Shown here: in pieces, positions 51,061 to 60,773 of the stretch
How positions within the stretch are numbered: the stretch's first letter is position 1
Layout: every line of letters starts with the position of its first letter
Source of the DNA: Patulibacter minatonensis DSM 18081
Lineage (GTDB): Bacteria; Actinomycetota; Thermoleophilia; Solirubrobacterales; Solirubrobacteraceae
Direction of reading: 5' to 3'
Assembly: GCF_000519325.1 (NCBI RefSeq)
Contig: NZ_KI912613.1
Span: 1,651,252 to 1,715,251 of the forward strand
DNA length: 64,000 bases
Notes under the pieces: model-generated
What the model was told of the DNA's origin: nothing
The model's input: only the letters and a program-made list of their open reading frames with translations
The model's database searches: none
Made by a program: the position numbers and the translations under genes

Positions 51061-52263
51061 ATGAAGCGCGACATCTACACCGACGACCACGACATGTTCC
51101 GCGAGGCGGTGGTCCAGTTCGTCGCCCGCGAGATCACGCCGCGGGCCGAGGAGATCCGCGAAACCCGGCGGATCCCCAAGGAGGTCTGGCTCAAGGCCGG
51201 CGAGGCCGGGTTCCTCGGCATCGGCGTGCCGGAGGAGTACGGCGGTGCCGGGCTCGAGGACTTCCGCTTCAACGCGGTCATCCAGGAGGAGCTCGCGAAG
51301 GTCGGGATGGCCTACGGGTCGAGCTTCGGCATCCACGCCGACGTCGTCGCGCCGTACCTCGTCGAGCTGTCGACGCCGGCGCAGAAGGAGCGGTGGCTCC
51401 CGCGCTTCTGCACCGGTGAGCTCCTCACCGCGATCGGCATGACGGAGCCCGGCGCGGGCTCCGACCTCGCCGCGCTGCGCACGAACGCGAAGCGGCAGGA
51501 CGACGGCACCTGGCTGCTGAACGGCTCGAAGACGTTCATCACGAACGGCCTGCACGCCGAGCTCGTCGTGGTCGCCGCCCGCACGTCCCCCGGCCCGTCG
51601 CGCAGCGCGATCTCGCTGTTCGTCCTCGAGGAGGGCATGGAGGGCTTCGTCCGCGGCCGCAAGCTCGACAAGGTCGGCCAGCCCGAGGCCGACACCGCCG
51701 AGCTGTTCTTCGAGAACGTCCGCGTGCCCGCCGAGAACCTGCTCGGCGAGGAGGGCCGCGGGTTCCCGTACATGATGGAGCGGCTCGCGCAGGAGCGCCT
51801 GAGCGCGGCGTGCGTGAACATCGCCCACGCCGACATCGCCGTCGAGCGCACCCTGGAGTACGTGAAGGAGCGCCAGGCGTTCGGTCGGCCGATCGGCACG
51901 TTCCAGAACAGCCGCTTCAAGCTCGCGTCGATGGTCACCGAGATCGAGGTCACCCAGGCCTACGTCGACCGCTGCCTGAAGGCGCACCTCGACGGCGAGC
52001 TGACCGCCGTCGACGCCGCGAAGGCGAAGTACTGGACGGCCGAGGTCCAGAACCGCGTGATCGACGACTGCGTCCAGCTCTACGGCGGCTACGGCTACAT
52101 GAACGAGTACGAGGTCGCCCGCGCCTGGACCGACGCCCGCGTCACCCGGATCTGGGCCGGCTCCAACGAGATCATGCAGGAGCTGATCGGCCGCGACCTG
52201 GGCCTCGGCGACCCGCGCCCGGCGAAGCCCGAGACCCGGCCGGTGGCGGCGAACCCGGCGTAG
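51061..52263 (+). CDS. Acyl-CoA dehydrogenase (long-chain/isovaleryl type)
   Basis: A 400-residue FAD enzyme that introduces the trans-2 double bond into acyl-CoA in beta-oxidation. Signatures: GIGVPEEYGGAGLEDFRF, the flavin-contacting AIGMTEPGAGSDLAAL, SKTFITNG, and VQLYGGYGYMNEYEVARAW. The position of the medium-chain catalytic Glu is occupied by A366 (RIWAGSNEI), while E245 in the AQERL segment matches the alternative base used by long-chain and isovaleryl-CoA dehydrogenases. No ETF gene in the window. It is divergent from the helicase. Confidence 0.95.
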   Translation: MKRDIYTDDHDMFREAVVQFVAREITPRAEEIRETRRIPKEVWLKAGEAGFLGIGVPEEYGGAGLEDFRFNAVIQEELAKVGMAYGSSFGIHADVVAPYLVELSTPAQKERWLPRFCTGELLTAIGMTEPGAGSDLAALRTNAKRQDDGTWLLNGSKTFITNGLHAELVVVAARTSPGPSRSAISLFVLEEGMEGFVRGRKLDKVGQPEADTAELFFENVRVPAENLLGEEGRGFPYMMERLAQERLSAACVNIAHADIAVERTLEYVKERQAFGRPIGTFQNSRFKLASMVTEIEVTQAYVDRCLKAHLDGELTAVDAAKAKYWTAEVQNRVIDDCVQLYGGYGYMNEYEVARAWTDARVTRIWAGSNEIMQELIGRDLGLGDPRPAKPETRPVAANPA

Positions 52264-52332
52264 GACGGACGCTCGGCGCACGACCGGGATGCCCGTTCGG
52301 CCAGCCCGGTTGCCGGTCGACGGACGGAGGCC

Positions 52333-52338
52333 TACGTT
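52333..52338 (+). promoter_or_regulatory. -10-like box for leaderless start at 52345
   Basis: TACGTT is six bases upstream of GTG 52345. Confidence 0.58.
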
Positions 52339-52344
52339 CGCGGG

Positions 52345-52686
52345 GTGAGCCACCATCCACCCCGCTTCCTGTGGGACGAGATGCGTGACGGCCCGGAGAA
52401 GGACGGTCGTCGCGTCGTCGCCGTCCCGGTCGACGTGACGGCGCTCGACGCCCGGGCCGTGGCGCTGCTCCAGGCCCGCCTCGTGACGCGGTGCGCCGCG
52501 ACCGAGACCCGCCTGGAGGGCGGCGAGCGGACGGCGATGACCTTCGTCGGGCCGCCCGCGATGGAGCCCGGGGCGGACTTCCGCCGGGCGGCCGACGAGG
52601 CGATCGCCTCCGTCTCCGCGGACAGCCACGCCGGGTGGACGGCCGCGGACGAGATCGAGCGCACGCGCCCGTTCCGCTGGGAGTGA
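52345..52686 (+). CDS. Hypothetical protein, 113 residues
   Basis: Unrecognised small cytoplasmic protein starting SHHPPRFLWDEMRDGPEKDG; a mixed alpha/beta body (VVAVPVDVTALDARAVALLQ) and a Trp-containing C-terminus (IERTRPFRWE). It has its own leaderless-type promoter and overlaps the next frame by GTGA. High third-position G+C supports coding. No partner indicates a role. Confidence 0.6.
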   Translation: MSHHPPRFLWDEMRDGPEKDGRRVVAVPVDVTALDARAVALLQARLVTRCAATETRLEGGERTAMTFVGPPAMEPGADFRRAADEAIASVSADSHAGWTAADEIERTRPFRWE

Positions 52687-53027
52687 CGCGGCCGGTGCCG
52701 ACGCTCCGATCCGCGGTGGGCCTCGGCCGGAGGGGGAGGCTCGGGCGGATGCAGCGCCCGGACGAATCGCTGCCCCACGCCGACCGGATCCGGGCGCTCG
52801 CCCGCGCCCGGGAGGAGCGCGGCGTCGCGCGGGCGGTGCCGGAGGACGCCGACGAGGGCCCGACGGACCGCCGTCGCCCGGCGGGACCGCTGCCGCCGGG
52901 ACTCGCCGCGCACGTCCGGGGCTCGGGCGGCGGCGCGGACGGTGACGCCCCCGACGCTCCCGATCGAGCGGACGACGGGACCGGGACCGGAGCCGCCGAG
53001 GACCCGACGGACGTCGCCGGACCCTGA
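52683..53027 (+). CDS. Hypothetical disordered protein
   Basis: GTG 52683 overlaps the upstream stop (GTGA); ATG 52749 is an alternative giving 92 residues. The product is Asp/Pro/Arg/Gly-rich and probably disordered (ALARAREERGVARAVPED, then an acidic Gly-rich tail). No family. It is only 20 bases from the convergent nitronate monooxygenase. Support is the overlap and codon pattern, so moderate at best. Confidence 0.45.
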   Translation: MTRPVPTLRSAVGLGRRGRLGRMQRPDESLPHADRIRALARAREERGVARAVPEDADEGPTDRRRPAGPLPPGLAAHVRGSGGGADGDAPDAPDRADDGTGTGAAEDPTDVAGP

Positions 53028-53046
53028 CGCGCGGCGCCTGTGCGCG

Positions 53047-55303
<2,257 letters not shown>

Positions 55304-55355
55304 GTCCGGCCCCGGACCTTCGTCGAATCGGCGGTGCGCTCACCCCGTTACGGGC

Positions 55356-55361
55356 TAGGCT
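55356..55361 (+). promoter_or_regulatory. -10-like box before a 22-codon frame
   Basis: TAGGCT is followed by seven bases and GTG 55369, the start of a short frame coupled to the 2-TM protein gene. Confidence 0.5.
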
Positions 55362-55368
55362 CCGCCAC

Positions 55369-55437
55369 GTGAGCGGCCCCCACCGCACGCCGCCGGTCCC
55401 GGCGGCCTCCCATCGTTCCCCCGCGCCCTGCCGATGA
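55369..55437 (+). CDS. Possible 22-residue leader peptide
   Basis: GTG 55369 opens a 22-codon Pro/His/Arg-rich frame that ends in a TGA overlapping ATG 55434 (ATGA). With the TAGGCT box upstream it looks like a leaderless leader peptide whose translation would deliver ribosomes to the downstream gene, which has no Shine-Dalgarno sequence of its own. Confidence 0.4.
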   Translation: MSGPHRTPPVPAASHRSPAPCR

Positions 55438-55628
55438 CGACGTTCGCCGCCCTGCTCGTGCTCCTGATCGGGCTCGCCCTCCTGGGCGGAGCCGGCGAGC
55501 TCGGCACCTGGTACCGCCGGCACCGGATCCCGGGCGAGGTGATCACGCCGTACGTGCGGTTCTCGCAGGCCGTCGGCGTCGCGCTGATCGCCATCGGCGC
55601 CCTCGGGCTCGCCGGCGCCGGGCTCTGA
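55434..55628 (+). CDS. Two-helix small membrane protein
   Basis: A 64-residue protein with hydrophobic helices at residues 5-22 (ALLVLLIGLALLGGAGEL) and 46-63 (AVGVALIAIGALGLAGAG) joined by a charged loop WYRRHRIPGEVITPYVRF. It sits between a sensor kinase gene and a response regulator gene and could be an accessory of that signalling pair. No family recognised. Confidence 0.6.
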   Translation: MTTFAALLVLLIGLALLGGAGELGTWYRRHRIPGEVITPYVRFSQAVGVALIAIGALGLAGAGL

Positions 55629-55650
55629 GCCCCGGCGCACCAGGGGACCG

Positions 55651-56307
55651 CTACCCGGCGCGCAGCCAGGTCAGGACGGCCATGACCCGGCGGTGCTCCG
55701 TCGGCTCGGTCCCCAGGCCCAGCTTCTGGAAGATCCGCGTGGCGTGCTTCTCGACCGCCGGCCCGCCGACGCCCAGCGCCTCGGCGATCCCCCGGTTCGA
55801 GTTGCCCTCCGCCATCAGGCCGAGCACGTCGCGCTCCCGGGGCGTCAGCCCGCCGAGCGGATCACCCGGCCGGCGCCGGCCGACCATCCGGGCGACGACC
55901 TCCGGATCGAGCACCGACCCGCCCGCCGCGACACGCCGCACGGCCCCGACGAACGCCTCGACGTCGATCACCCGGTCCTTCAGCAGGTACCCGACGCCGC
56001 GCGGGTCGTCCGCGACGAGGTCCAGGGCGTAGCGCTCCTCGAGGAACTGCGAGAGCACGAGGATCCCGAGGTCGGGCAGCTCGCCGCGCAGCAGGACCGC
56101 GGCGCGGAGCCCGTCGTCGGTGTGGTCCGGCGGCATCTGGACGTCGACGATCGCGACGTCCGGCCGGTGCGCCCGCGCCTTGCGCACCAGGTCCTCGGCG
56201 TCCCCGGCCTCGGCGACGACCACGATCCCGGCGTCCCCGAGCAGCCGCGCGATGCCCGAGCGCAGCAGGACCTGGTCCTCCGCGATCAGTGCGCGCAACG
56301 GCTCCAT
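55651..56307 (-). CDS. NarL/FixJ-type response regulator
   Basis: A 218-residue two-domain regulator. Receiver: acidic pocket E10 D11, phospho-accepting D55 in AIVDVQMPPDH, switch region LVLSQFLEERYAL, and Lys in YLLKDRV. Output: LuxR helix-turn-helix LTPRERDVLGLMAEGNSNRG then GPAVEKHATRIFQKLGL. ATG 56307 has TACCGT seven bases before it. It lies 22 bases from the convergent 2-TM gene and is the likely partner of the PAS kinase at 54197. Target genes unknown. Confidence 0.93.
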   Translation of the reverse strand: MEPLRALIAEDQVLLRSGIARLLGDAGIVVVAEAGDAEDLVRKARAHRPDVAIVDVQMPPDHTDDGLRAAVLLRGELPDLGILVLSQFLEERYALDLVADDPRGVGYLLKDRVIDVEAFVGAVRRVAAGGSVLDPEVVARMVGRRRPGDPLGGLTPRERDVLGLMAEGNSNRGIAEALGVGGPAVEKHATRIFQKLGLGTEPTEHRRVMAVLTWLRAG

Positions 56308-56314
56308 GGCGGGA

Positions 56315-56320
56315 ACGGTA
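56315..56320 (-). promoter_or_regulatory. -10-like box for start at 56307
   Basis: Minus-strand TACCGT precedes the regulator ATG by seven bases, near-leaderless spacing. Confidence 0.5.
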
Positions 56321-56362
56321 GCCGAGGCCGGGCTCCCGTCACGGGGGTATTTTGACCGCCTC

Positions 56363-57280
56363 ATGCGCCGTCCATCGACCGTCCTCCCATCCGCGGTCCT
56401 GGCCGGTCTCGCCGGCGCCGCGCTCCTCGCCCCCGGCAGCGCGTCGGCGGCCACGAACTGCCCCGACGCGGACGCCTCCGCCCCGGCCGTCGGCGCGGCG
56501 CGCACGACCGCCGCGCTGGGCTGCCTCGTGAACCACGAGCGCGGTCAGGTGGGCCTGGCCGCGCTGAAGACCGCGCCGGCGGCCGCGCGATCCGCGCAGG
56601 CGTACGCGGACGACATGGTCACCCGTGGGTTCTTCGACCACGTCTCCCCGGAGGGCGCGACGCCGGCCGACCGCCTCACCGCCGCCGGGTACCGGTGGTC
56701 GATCGTCGGGGAGGACCTCGCGCGCGGGCAGGAGACGCCGCGGCAGGTCGTGCAGTCGTGGCTCGCCAGCCCGCCGCACTGCGAGAACCTGATGTCCCGC
56801 GAGTACACCGACACCGGGTTCGGGATGACGGTCTCGTCGACCGAGGGCCCGTACTGGGTGGAGGTCTTCGCCCGGCCGCTGACGACGCCGCTCCCCGCCG
56901 GCAGCGACCGCTCGTGCCCGCGGTCGCCGTCCGCCGTGCAGCCGACGGGCGACCCGGGGACGGATACCGACCCGGGCACCGACCCGGGGACGGATCCCGG
57001 CACGGGCACCGACCCGGGCGCCACCACGCCGCCGACCGTCACCGCGACCCGGAAGGGGCGCCGCGTGACGGTCCGCGTGCGGCTCGCCCGGCGGACGGCG
57101 ACGGGCAGGGTGACCGTCGTGCTGCGGGTGCGTCAGGCCGGGCGGACCGTCCGCACGGTCCGCGTCCGTCGAGCCCCCGGCCGGGCGCACCGGATCACGA
57201 TCACCGTGCCCCGGGCGGTCGCCGGGCTGGTCCGCACGACGGCCGGGAGGGCGAAGGCGGTCACGACCCGCTTCCGCTGA
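56363..57280 (+). CDS. Secreted CAP/SCP-domain protein with basic tail
   Basis: A 305-residue exported protein. Signal peptide: VLAGLAGAALLAPGSASAAT. The CAP domain (about residues 50-180) shows CLVNHERGQVGLAAL, YADDMVTRGFFDHVSPEGAT (conserved His), VGEDLARGQ (conserved Glu) and WLASPPHCENLMS. An Asp/Gly/Pro/Thr repeat linker (DNA repeats at about 56945-57020) leads to a strongly basic beta-rich C-terminus (RKGRRVTVRVRLARR). CAP proteins in bacteria bind lipids or have lytic or adhesive roles; none proven here. TATTTT at 56348-56353 may be the -10, giving a leader of two or three bases. Confidence 0.9.
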   Translation: MRRPSTVLPSAVLAGLAGAALLAPGSASAATNCPDADASAPAVGAARTTAALGCLVNHERGQVGLAALKTAPAAARSAQAYADDMVTRGFFDHVSPEGATPADRLTAAGYRWSIVGEDLARGQETPRQVVQSWLASPPHCENLMSREYTDTGFGMTVSSTEGPYWVEVFARPLTTPLPAGSDRSCPRSPSAVQPTGDPGTDTDPGTDPGTDPGTGTDPGATTPPTVTATRKGRRVTVRVRLARRTATGRVTVVLRVRQAGRTVRTVRVRRAPGRAHRITITVPRAVAGLVRTTAGRAKAVTTRFR

Positions 57281-57303
57281 CCCCGGTCAGGGACCGACCT
57301 CCG

Positions 57304-57750
57304 TCAGGAGGTCTCGACGATCAGGACCGAGCAGGGCGCGTGGTGACTGATCTTGTCCGGCACGGCGCCGAGCAGGAACCGCTTGCCGCCGGCCATGCCC
57401 TTGTTGCCGATGACGATGAGGTCGACGCCGAGCTCCTCGGCGACGTCCAGGATCCCGCTCGCGGGGTCGCCGTCGCGGGCGGAGGTCCAGACGTCCGAGA
57501 CGCCGACGGTCCTCGCCGACGCCTTCGCGGCCTCGAGCGTCGCGTCGACGTCCTCGCGGTCGTTGACGGCCCACGCGACGTCCGATGGCGCCTGACGCCC
57601 CTCGGCCCGCAGTCGGCTCTTCGAGACCGGGGCGAACGCCGAGACGATGGTCAGGCGGCACTGCATCGCGGCCGCCAGCTCGGCGGCGGCGCGGACCGCC
57701 TGCTCGGCGGTGTCGGAACCATCGGTCCCGACGAGAATCGACCTGTACAC
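57304..57750 (-). CDS. Universal stress protein (UspA family)
   Basis: A 148-residue single Usp domain. The N-terminus YRSILVGTDGSDTAEQAVRA is typical. The ATP-binding loop reads GNKGMAGGKRFLLGAV: the G-x2-G-x9-G pattern is present but the final Ser/Thr is Ala, so nucleotide binding may be altered. GTG 57750 is preceded by a good AAGGAG Shine-Dalgarno sequence. It lies beside the Asp23 stress operon on the same strand but 118 bases downstream of it; co-transcription is possible. Confidence 0.9.
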   Translation of the reverse strand: MYRSILVGTDGSDTAEQAVRAAAELAAAMQCRLTIVSAFAPVSKSRLRAEGRQAPSDVAWAVNDREDVDATLEAAKASARTVGVSDVWTSARDGDPASGILDVAEELGVDLIVIGNKGMAGGKRFLLGAVPDKISHHAPCSVLIVETS

Positions 57751-57868
57751 CGGACTCCTTGGATTGCTGTGCGACGCGGTGGGCGGTGCCCGGCGTCCTG
57801 CGACGCGAGCATACGGCCGTGAACCGCCCGCGGGAAGTGCGTCCCGCGGTCCGTCCACCGCAGGGGTC

Positions 57869-58114
57869 TCACGTCACGCGGCGCCCCGGCGTGCCGCCGC
57901 TCCCGCGGGACGGGTCCGCGAAGCCCGAGCGCGCGGCCTCGGCGCGCTCCTGCAGCTCCGCGAGCGACAGCGTGCCCGTGAGCAGCCCGTGGCCGACGTG
58001 GAACGCGCCCGCGCCGAGCAGGCACAGCAGCGCGATCCAGAGGGACTGGGAGAACGCCACCGCCACGAACGCGAAACCGAGGGCGGTGGGGAGGAACGAA
58101 CGGGTGGGGGTCAT
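57869..58114 (-). CDS. Small two-helix membrane protein of Asp23 operon
   Basis: An 81-residue protein with two hydrophobic helices (LGFAFVAVAFSQSLWIALLC and the following GAGAFHVGHGLLTG) and a charged tail. In Gram-positive Asp23 operons a DUF2273-like small membrane protein occupies this place, but I cannot confirm homology. ATGA overlap with the upstream gene shows coupling. Last gene of the operon. Confidence 0.65.
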   Translation of the reverse strand: MTPTRSFLPTALGFAFVAVAFSQSLWIALLCLLGAGAFHVGHGLLTGTLSLAELQERAEAARSGFADPSRGSGGTPGRRVT

Positions 58115-58722
58115 CGGAGCTGCTCCCGGGCGGAAGGGGCGGTGAAGCGGGTCACGACGACCCGCACGGACTGCTGGGGGACGCCACCCTCGACGAGGGC
58201 GGCGGTGGCGCGGCGCTGGACGCCGCGCAGGAGCTCGGGGAGCACGTCGGCCCCCCGCGCGTGGACGGTGATCGTGAGCTCGTCGTCGCCGAGGCGGGCC
58301 CGGACGGCGTGCAGCCCGGGCTCCCGGCGGGCGGCGACCTCGGCCGCGCGCTCGATCGCGCGCGGACTGACGGTCGTCCGCCCTTCGGGCCGGTCGGCGA
58401 GCACGACGTCGGTGCGGGCCAGGTGCGGGGTCAGGCGCTGCGCCCAGCCGAGCACGAGCAGCGCGACGGCGAGGACGACGGTGCCGACGGCGATCGCCAG
58501 GGCGGTGCCGTCCGGCCAGTTCGCGGGCCCGAACCCGCCGATCTCGCGTTGCACGGTCCGGTAGCCCGTCCATGCGTCGACGTCCCGGGGCGCGGCGCCG
58601 GCCGCGAGGGCCAGGACCACGCCGCCGCCCCAGACCAGGGCGAGGCCGAGCAGCACCATGAGCTTCTGGCCGATCGTGGTGAGGATCCCGTGGGGGAGCC
58701 CCAAGCGCTGGCGCGGCATCAT
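58111..58722 (-). CDS. Membrane-anchor protein of Asp23 operon (AmaP-like)
   Basis: A 203-residue protein with two N-terminal helices (KLMVLLGLALVWGGGVVLAL and ALAIAVGTVVLAVALLVLG) followed by a cytoplasmic Asp23/Gls24-like alpha/beta domain (TTVSPRAIERAAEVAARREP, LHAVRARLGDDELTITVHAR). This matches the layout of AmaP, which tethers Asp23 to the membrane in Gram-positive bacteria. Overlaps genes on both sides by ATGA. Confidence 0.75.
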   Translation of the reverse strand: MMPRQRLGLPHGILTTIGQKLMVLLGLALVWGGGVVLALAAGAAPRDVDAWTGYRTVQREIGGFGPANWPDGTALAIAVGTVVLAVALLVLGWAQRLTPHLARTDVVLADRPEGRTTVSPRAIERAAEVAARREPGLHAVRARLGDDELTITVHARGADVLPELLRGVQRRATAALVEGGVPQQSVRVVVTRFTAPSAREQLR

Positions 58723-59300
58723 TCGGTCCTCGCCCGGCGGCTGCGGCCGACGGCGGTCCGGACCTTCGTGCGCAGCGCGAACGCGCCGGCCAGCGGTCCG
58801 AGGCGCTCGTCGAGCGTGGCGCGGATCGCGTCGGGGTCGGCCCGCGGGGTGCGGGTGACCTGCACGACGAGCCGGCCCCCGGCGCGTCGGCGTCGCGGAC
58901 GCAGGCGGACCTTCGCGCCCGTGGTGCCCAGGACGCGGCCGGTCAGCGACTGCAGCGCACCGCGCAGGGCCCGTCGGCGGATGCGGAGGTCCGCGCCGTC
59001 GGCGAGCGGTACCTCGCGCTCGCGGGACGGGGCGAGCGCCCCGATCAGGAGCACGATGCCGAGCAGCACCGCCCCGATCGCCGCGAGGACCGCGGCGGTG
59101 TCGCCCGACGGCGCGGTGCGGTCCAGGAACGGCCCGACCTCGCGCCAGGCGTCCGTCAGGCCGCTCTGGTCGGCGAGCTTCCGCGACTGGTTCTCGCCGA
59201 CCGTCGCGGCGACCGCGACGAGCACGGCGACGACCGCCAGGACCGGCAGGGCGACGAACGCGACGACGCGCGTCACGGCGCGGGAGACGAAGACGATCAT
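58719..59300 (-). CDS. Membrane protein with Asp23-like/DUF6286-type domain
   Basis: A 193-residue protein: two transmembrane helices (VVAFVALPVLAVVAVLVAVA and AAVLAAIGAVLLGIVLLIGA) and a cytoplasmic basic domain (LRIRRRALRGALQSLTGRVL, then GGRLVVQVTRTPRADPDAIR). It resembles actinobacterial DUF6286 members of alkaline-shock operons. Overlaps neighbours by ATGA on both sides. Confidence 0.72.
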   Translation of the reverse strand: MIVFVSRAVTRVVAFVALPVLAVVAVLVAVAATVGENQSRKLADQSGLTDAWREVGPFLDRTAPSGDTAAVLAAIGAVLLGIVLLIGALAPSREREVPLADGADLRIRRRALRGALQSLTGRVLGTTGAKVRLRPRRRRAGGRLVVQVTRTPRADPDAIRATLDERLGPLAGAFALRTKVRTAVGRSRRARTE

Positions 59301-59674
59301 GCGTCCTCCCCGTCGAGGGCGATGTCGGTGATGACGACGCGGACCCGGCCGAGGGCGTCGGCCAGCCCGTGCTCGCGGGTCTCCCGCTCGACCGCGAGGC
59401 GGACCCCGTCGGCGAGCGCGTGGAGCTCGACCAGGCGCGCCCGGACGTGGACCGTCACGGCGTGCCGGCCGGGCTCGCCGTCGGCGGCGACGAGCACGCC
59501 GGGGATCAGGTCCACGGACGTGCGGGTGCTCAGGCGGTCGTCGCGGCCGGGGTCGAGCGCGGCCACGCCGGTACAGCGCAGCGTGGCGGCGGCGACGACC
59601 CGGGCGAGCCGCACGCGAGGGGTCTCGCGCGTGGCCTCCACGGGCTGTCCGCTGCCGTCGGCGGGGGTCCGCAT
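59297..59674 (-). CDS. Asp23-like protein without membrane segment
   Basis: A 125-residue soluble protein. RLARVVAAATLRCTGVAALD, DLIPGVLVAADGEPGRHAVT and VTVHVRARLVELHALADGVR show the alternating strand-helix pattern of Asp23/Gls24 domains. It lacks the Asp23 C-terminal NINVTD-type motif. Located between Asp23 and the membrane proteins, with an ATGA overlap downstream. Confidence 0.7.
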   Translation of the reverse strand: MRTPADGSGQPVEATRETPRVRLARVVAAATLRCTGVAALDPGRDDRLSTRTSVDLIPGVLVAADGEPGRHAVTVHVRARLVELHALADGVRLAVERETREHGLADALGRVRVVITDIALDGEDA

Positions 59675-59677
59675 CGA

Positions 59678-60142
59678 CTACTGGACCCGGGCGCCCTCGT
59701 CGTTGTCGTCCCCGGCGAAGTGCAGGTCGGTGACGTTGATGTTGACCTCGGTCACCGTCAGCCCGGTGATGCCGGTGATGCGCGACACGACGTTGCGACG
59801 GACGGCCTCGGTGACCTGGGGGATGCTCTCGCCGTACTCGATGACGACCTTCAGGTCGACGGCCGCCTCGCGGGTGCCGACCTCGACCGACACGCCCTGG
59901 GCGAGCTGGTCGCCGAGGCCGACGCGCTGCTGCACGCTGCCGACGACGCGGGCCGCGCCGCCGCCGAGGTCGTGGATGCCGGGGACCTCGCGGGTCGCCA
60001 GGCCGGCGACCTTGGAGACGACGCCGTCGGCGATCGTCGTGTTGCCGGTGTCGGTGACCAGCGGACCGGCGCTCGTGAGGTCGGTGCTCGTGCTCGTGCC
60101 GCCCTCGCTCGCCGTCGTCGTGCGGGTCTTCGTCTCGGCCAT
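59678..60142 (-). CDS. Asp23/Gls24 family envelope stress protein
   Basis: A 154-residue protein with the canonical Asp23 domain: ADGVVSKVAGLATREVPGIH, then KVVIEYGESIPQVTEAVRRN and VTEVNINVTDLHF. Asp23 in staphylococci is a membrane-tethered, alkali-inducible protein involved in envelope homeostasis. Thr/Ser-rich N-terminus. ATG 60142 has an AGGAG Shine-Dalgarno sequence six bases upstream. A hairpin lies in the 94-base gap separating it from the anti-sigma-like gene. Confidence 0.88.
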   Translation of the reverse strand: MAETKTRTTTASEGGTSTSTDLTSAGPLVTDTGNTTIADGVVSKVAGLATREVPGIHDLGGGAARVVGSVQQRVGLGDQLAQGVSVEVGTREAAVDLKVVIEYGESIPQVTEAVRRNVVSRITGITGLTVTEVNINVTDLHFAGDDNDEGARVQ

Positions 60143-60167
60143 CTCGTGCTCCTGTTCGGGGGTATCC

Positions 60168-60186
60168 GCCCCGGGAGGACCGGGGC
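60168..60186. promoter_or_regulatory. Hairpin between anti-sigma and Asp23 genes
   Basis: GCCCCGG-N5-CCGGGGC sits 26-44 bases before the Asp23 start, within the only sizeable gap in the operon. It could partially terminate transcription or stabilise the downstream message. Confidence 0.5.
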
Positions 60187-60236
60187 ACTGCACGTTGGAC
60201 CGGGGACCCGCGGAAAAGTTCCGCACGGATCTCGAT

Positions 60237-60773
60237 TCAGGCGACGACGTCGTCGAACACGACGTCGACCCGGGTGACCGCGACGCCCGCGAGGCGGGCC
60301 ACCCGGTCGGTCACGACGTCGCGGATCTCCGTTGCGACGGGCCCGAGCGCGGGGCCGAGGTCGGCGGTGACGTGGAGGACCAGGTGGACGCCGCCGTCCT
60401 GCTCCTGGGTGGTCCGCACGGACACGAAGCGGACGGGCGGGAGCTCCATCGCGGCGCGGCTGGCGATCTGGGCGACGATGACGTCGGTGACGGTGTCCCG
60501 GCCGTCCCGGCCGGCGGCGACGAGGATCCGGCCGCGCTCGCGCCGGAGCTGCTCGAGCACCCGCGCCGACAGGCCGCGCGGGGGCCGGACGTCCTCGGAC
60601 GCGAGCGCCCGGAGGTCGGCGGCCGAGCCGTCCAGGCGCGCGAGCGCCTCCCGGCAGTACGGGCACTCCGCCTGGTGCGCGGGGTCGGCGGGCGGCGTGC
60701 GGTCGGCGACCTGTGCGACGAGCTCGAGCAGCGGGACGCCGCACTCCAGGCGGGGGTCGTCGGGCGTGCTCAT
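60237..60773 (-). CDS. Zinc-finger anti-sigma fused to Asp23-like domain
   Basis: A 178-residue protein. The N-terminus holds a ZAS-type anti-sigma motif: H33-x3-C37-x2-C40 (AHQAECPYC) with C11 a likely fourth ligand. Residues 75-178 form an Asp23-like domain (TDVIVAQIASRAAMELPPVR, VHLVLHVTADLGPALGPVAT, VTRVDVVFDDVV). No transmembrane helix. It overlaps the upstream sigma factor gene by four bases (ATGA), the standard sigma/anti-sigma arrangement. I read it as a cytoplasmic sensor that links Asp23 status to sigma activity; that function is inference. Confidence 0.78.
   Translation of the reverse strand: MSTPDDPRLECGVPLLELVAQVADRTPPADPAHQAECPYCREALARLDGSAADLRALASEDVRPPRGLSARVLEQLRRERGRILVAAGRDGRDTVTDVIVAQIASRAAMELPPVRFVSVRTTQEQDGGVHLVLHVTADLGPALGPVATEIRDVVTDRVARLAGVAVTRVDVVFDDVVA

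Noticed and set aside
56945-57020. Repeats of GACCCGGGNACGGA
   Set aside because: They encode the Asp/Pro/Gly/Thr linker of the CAP protein; not a separate element.
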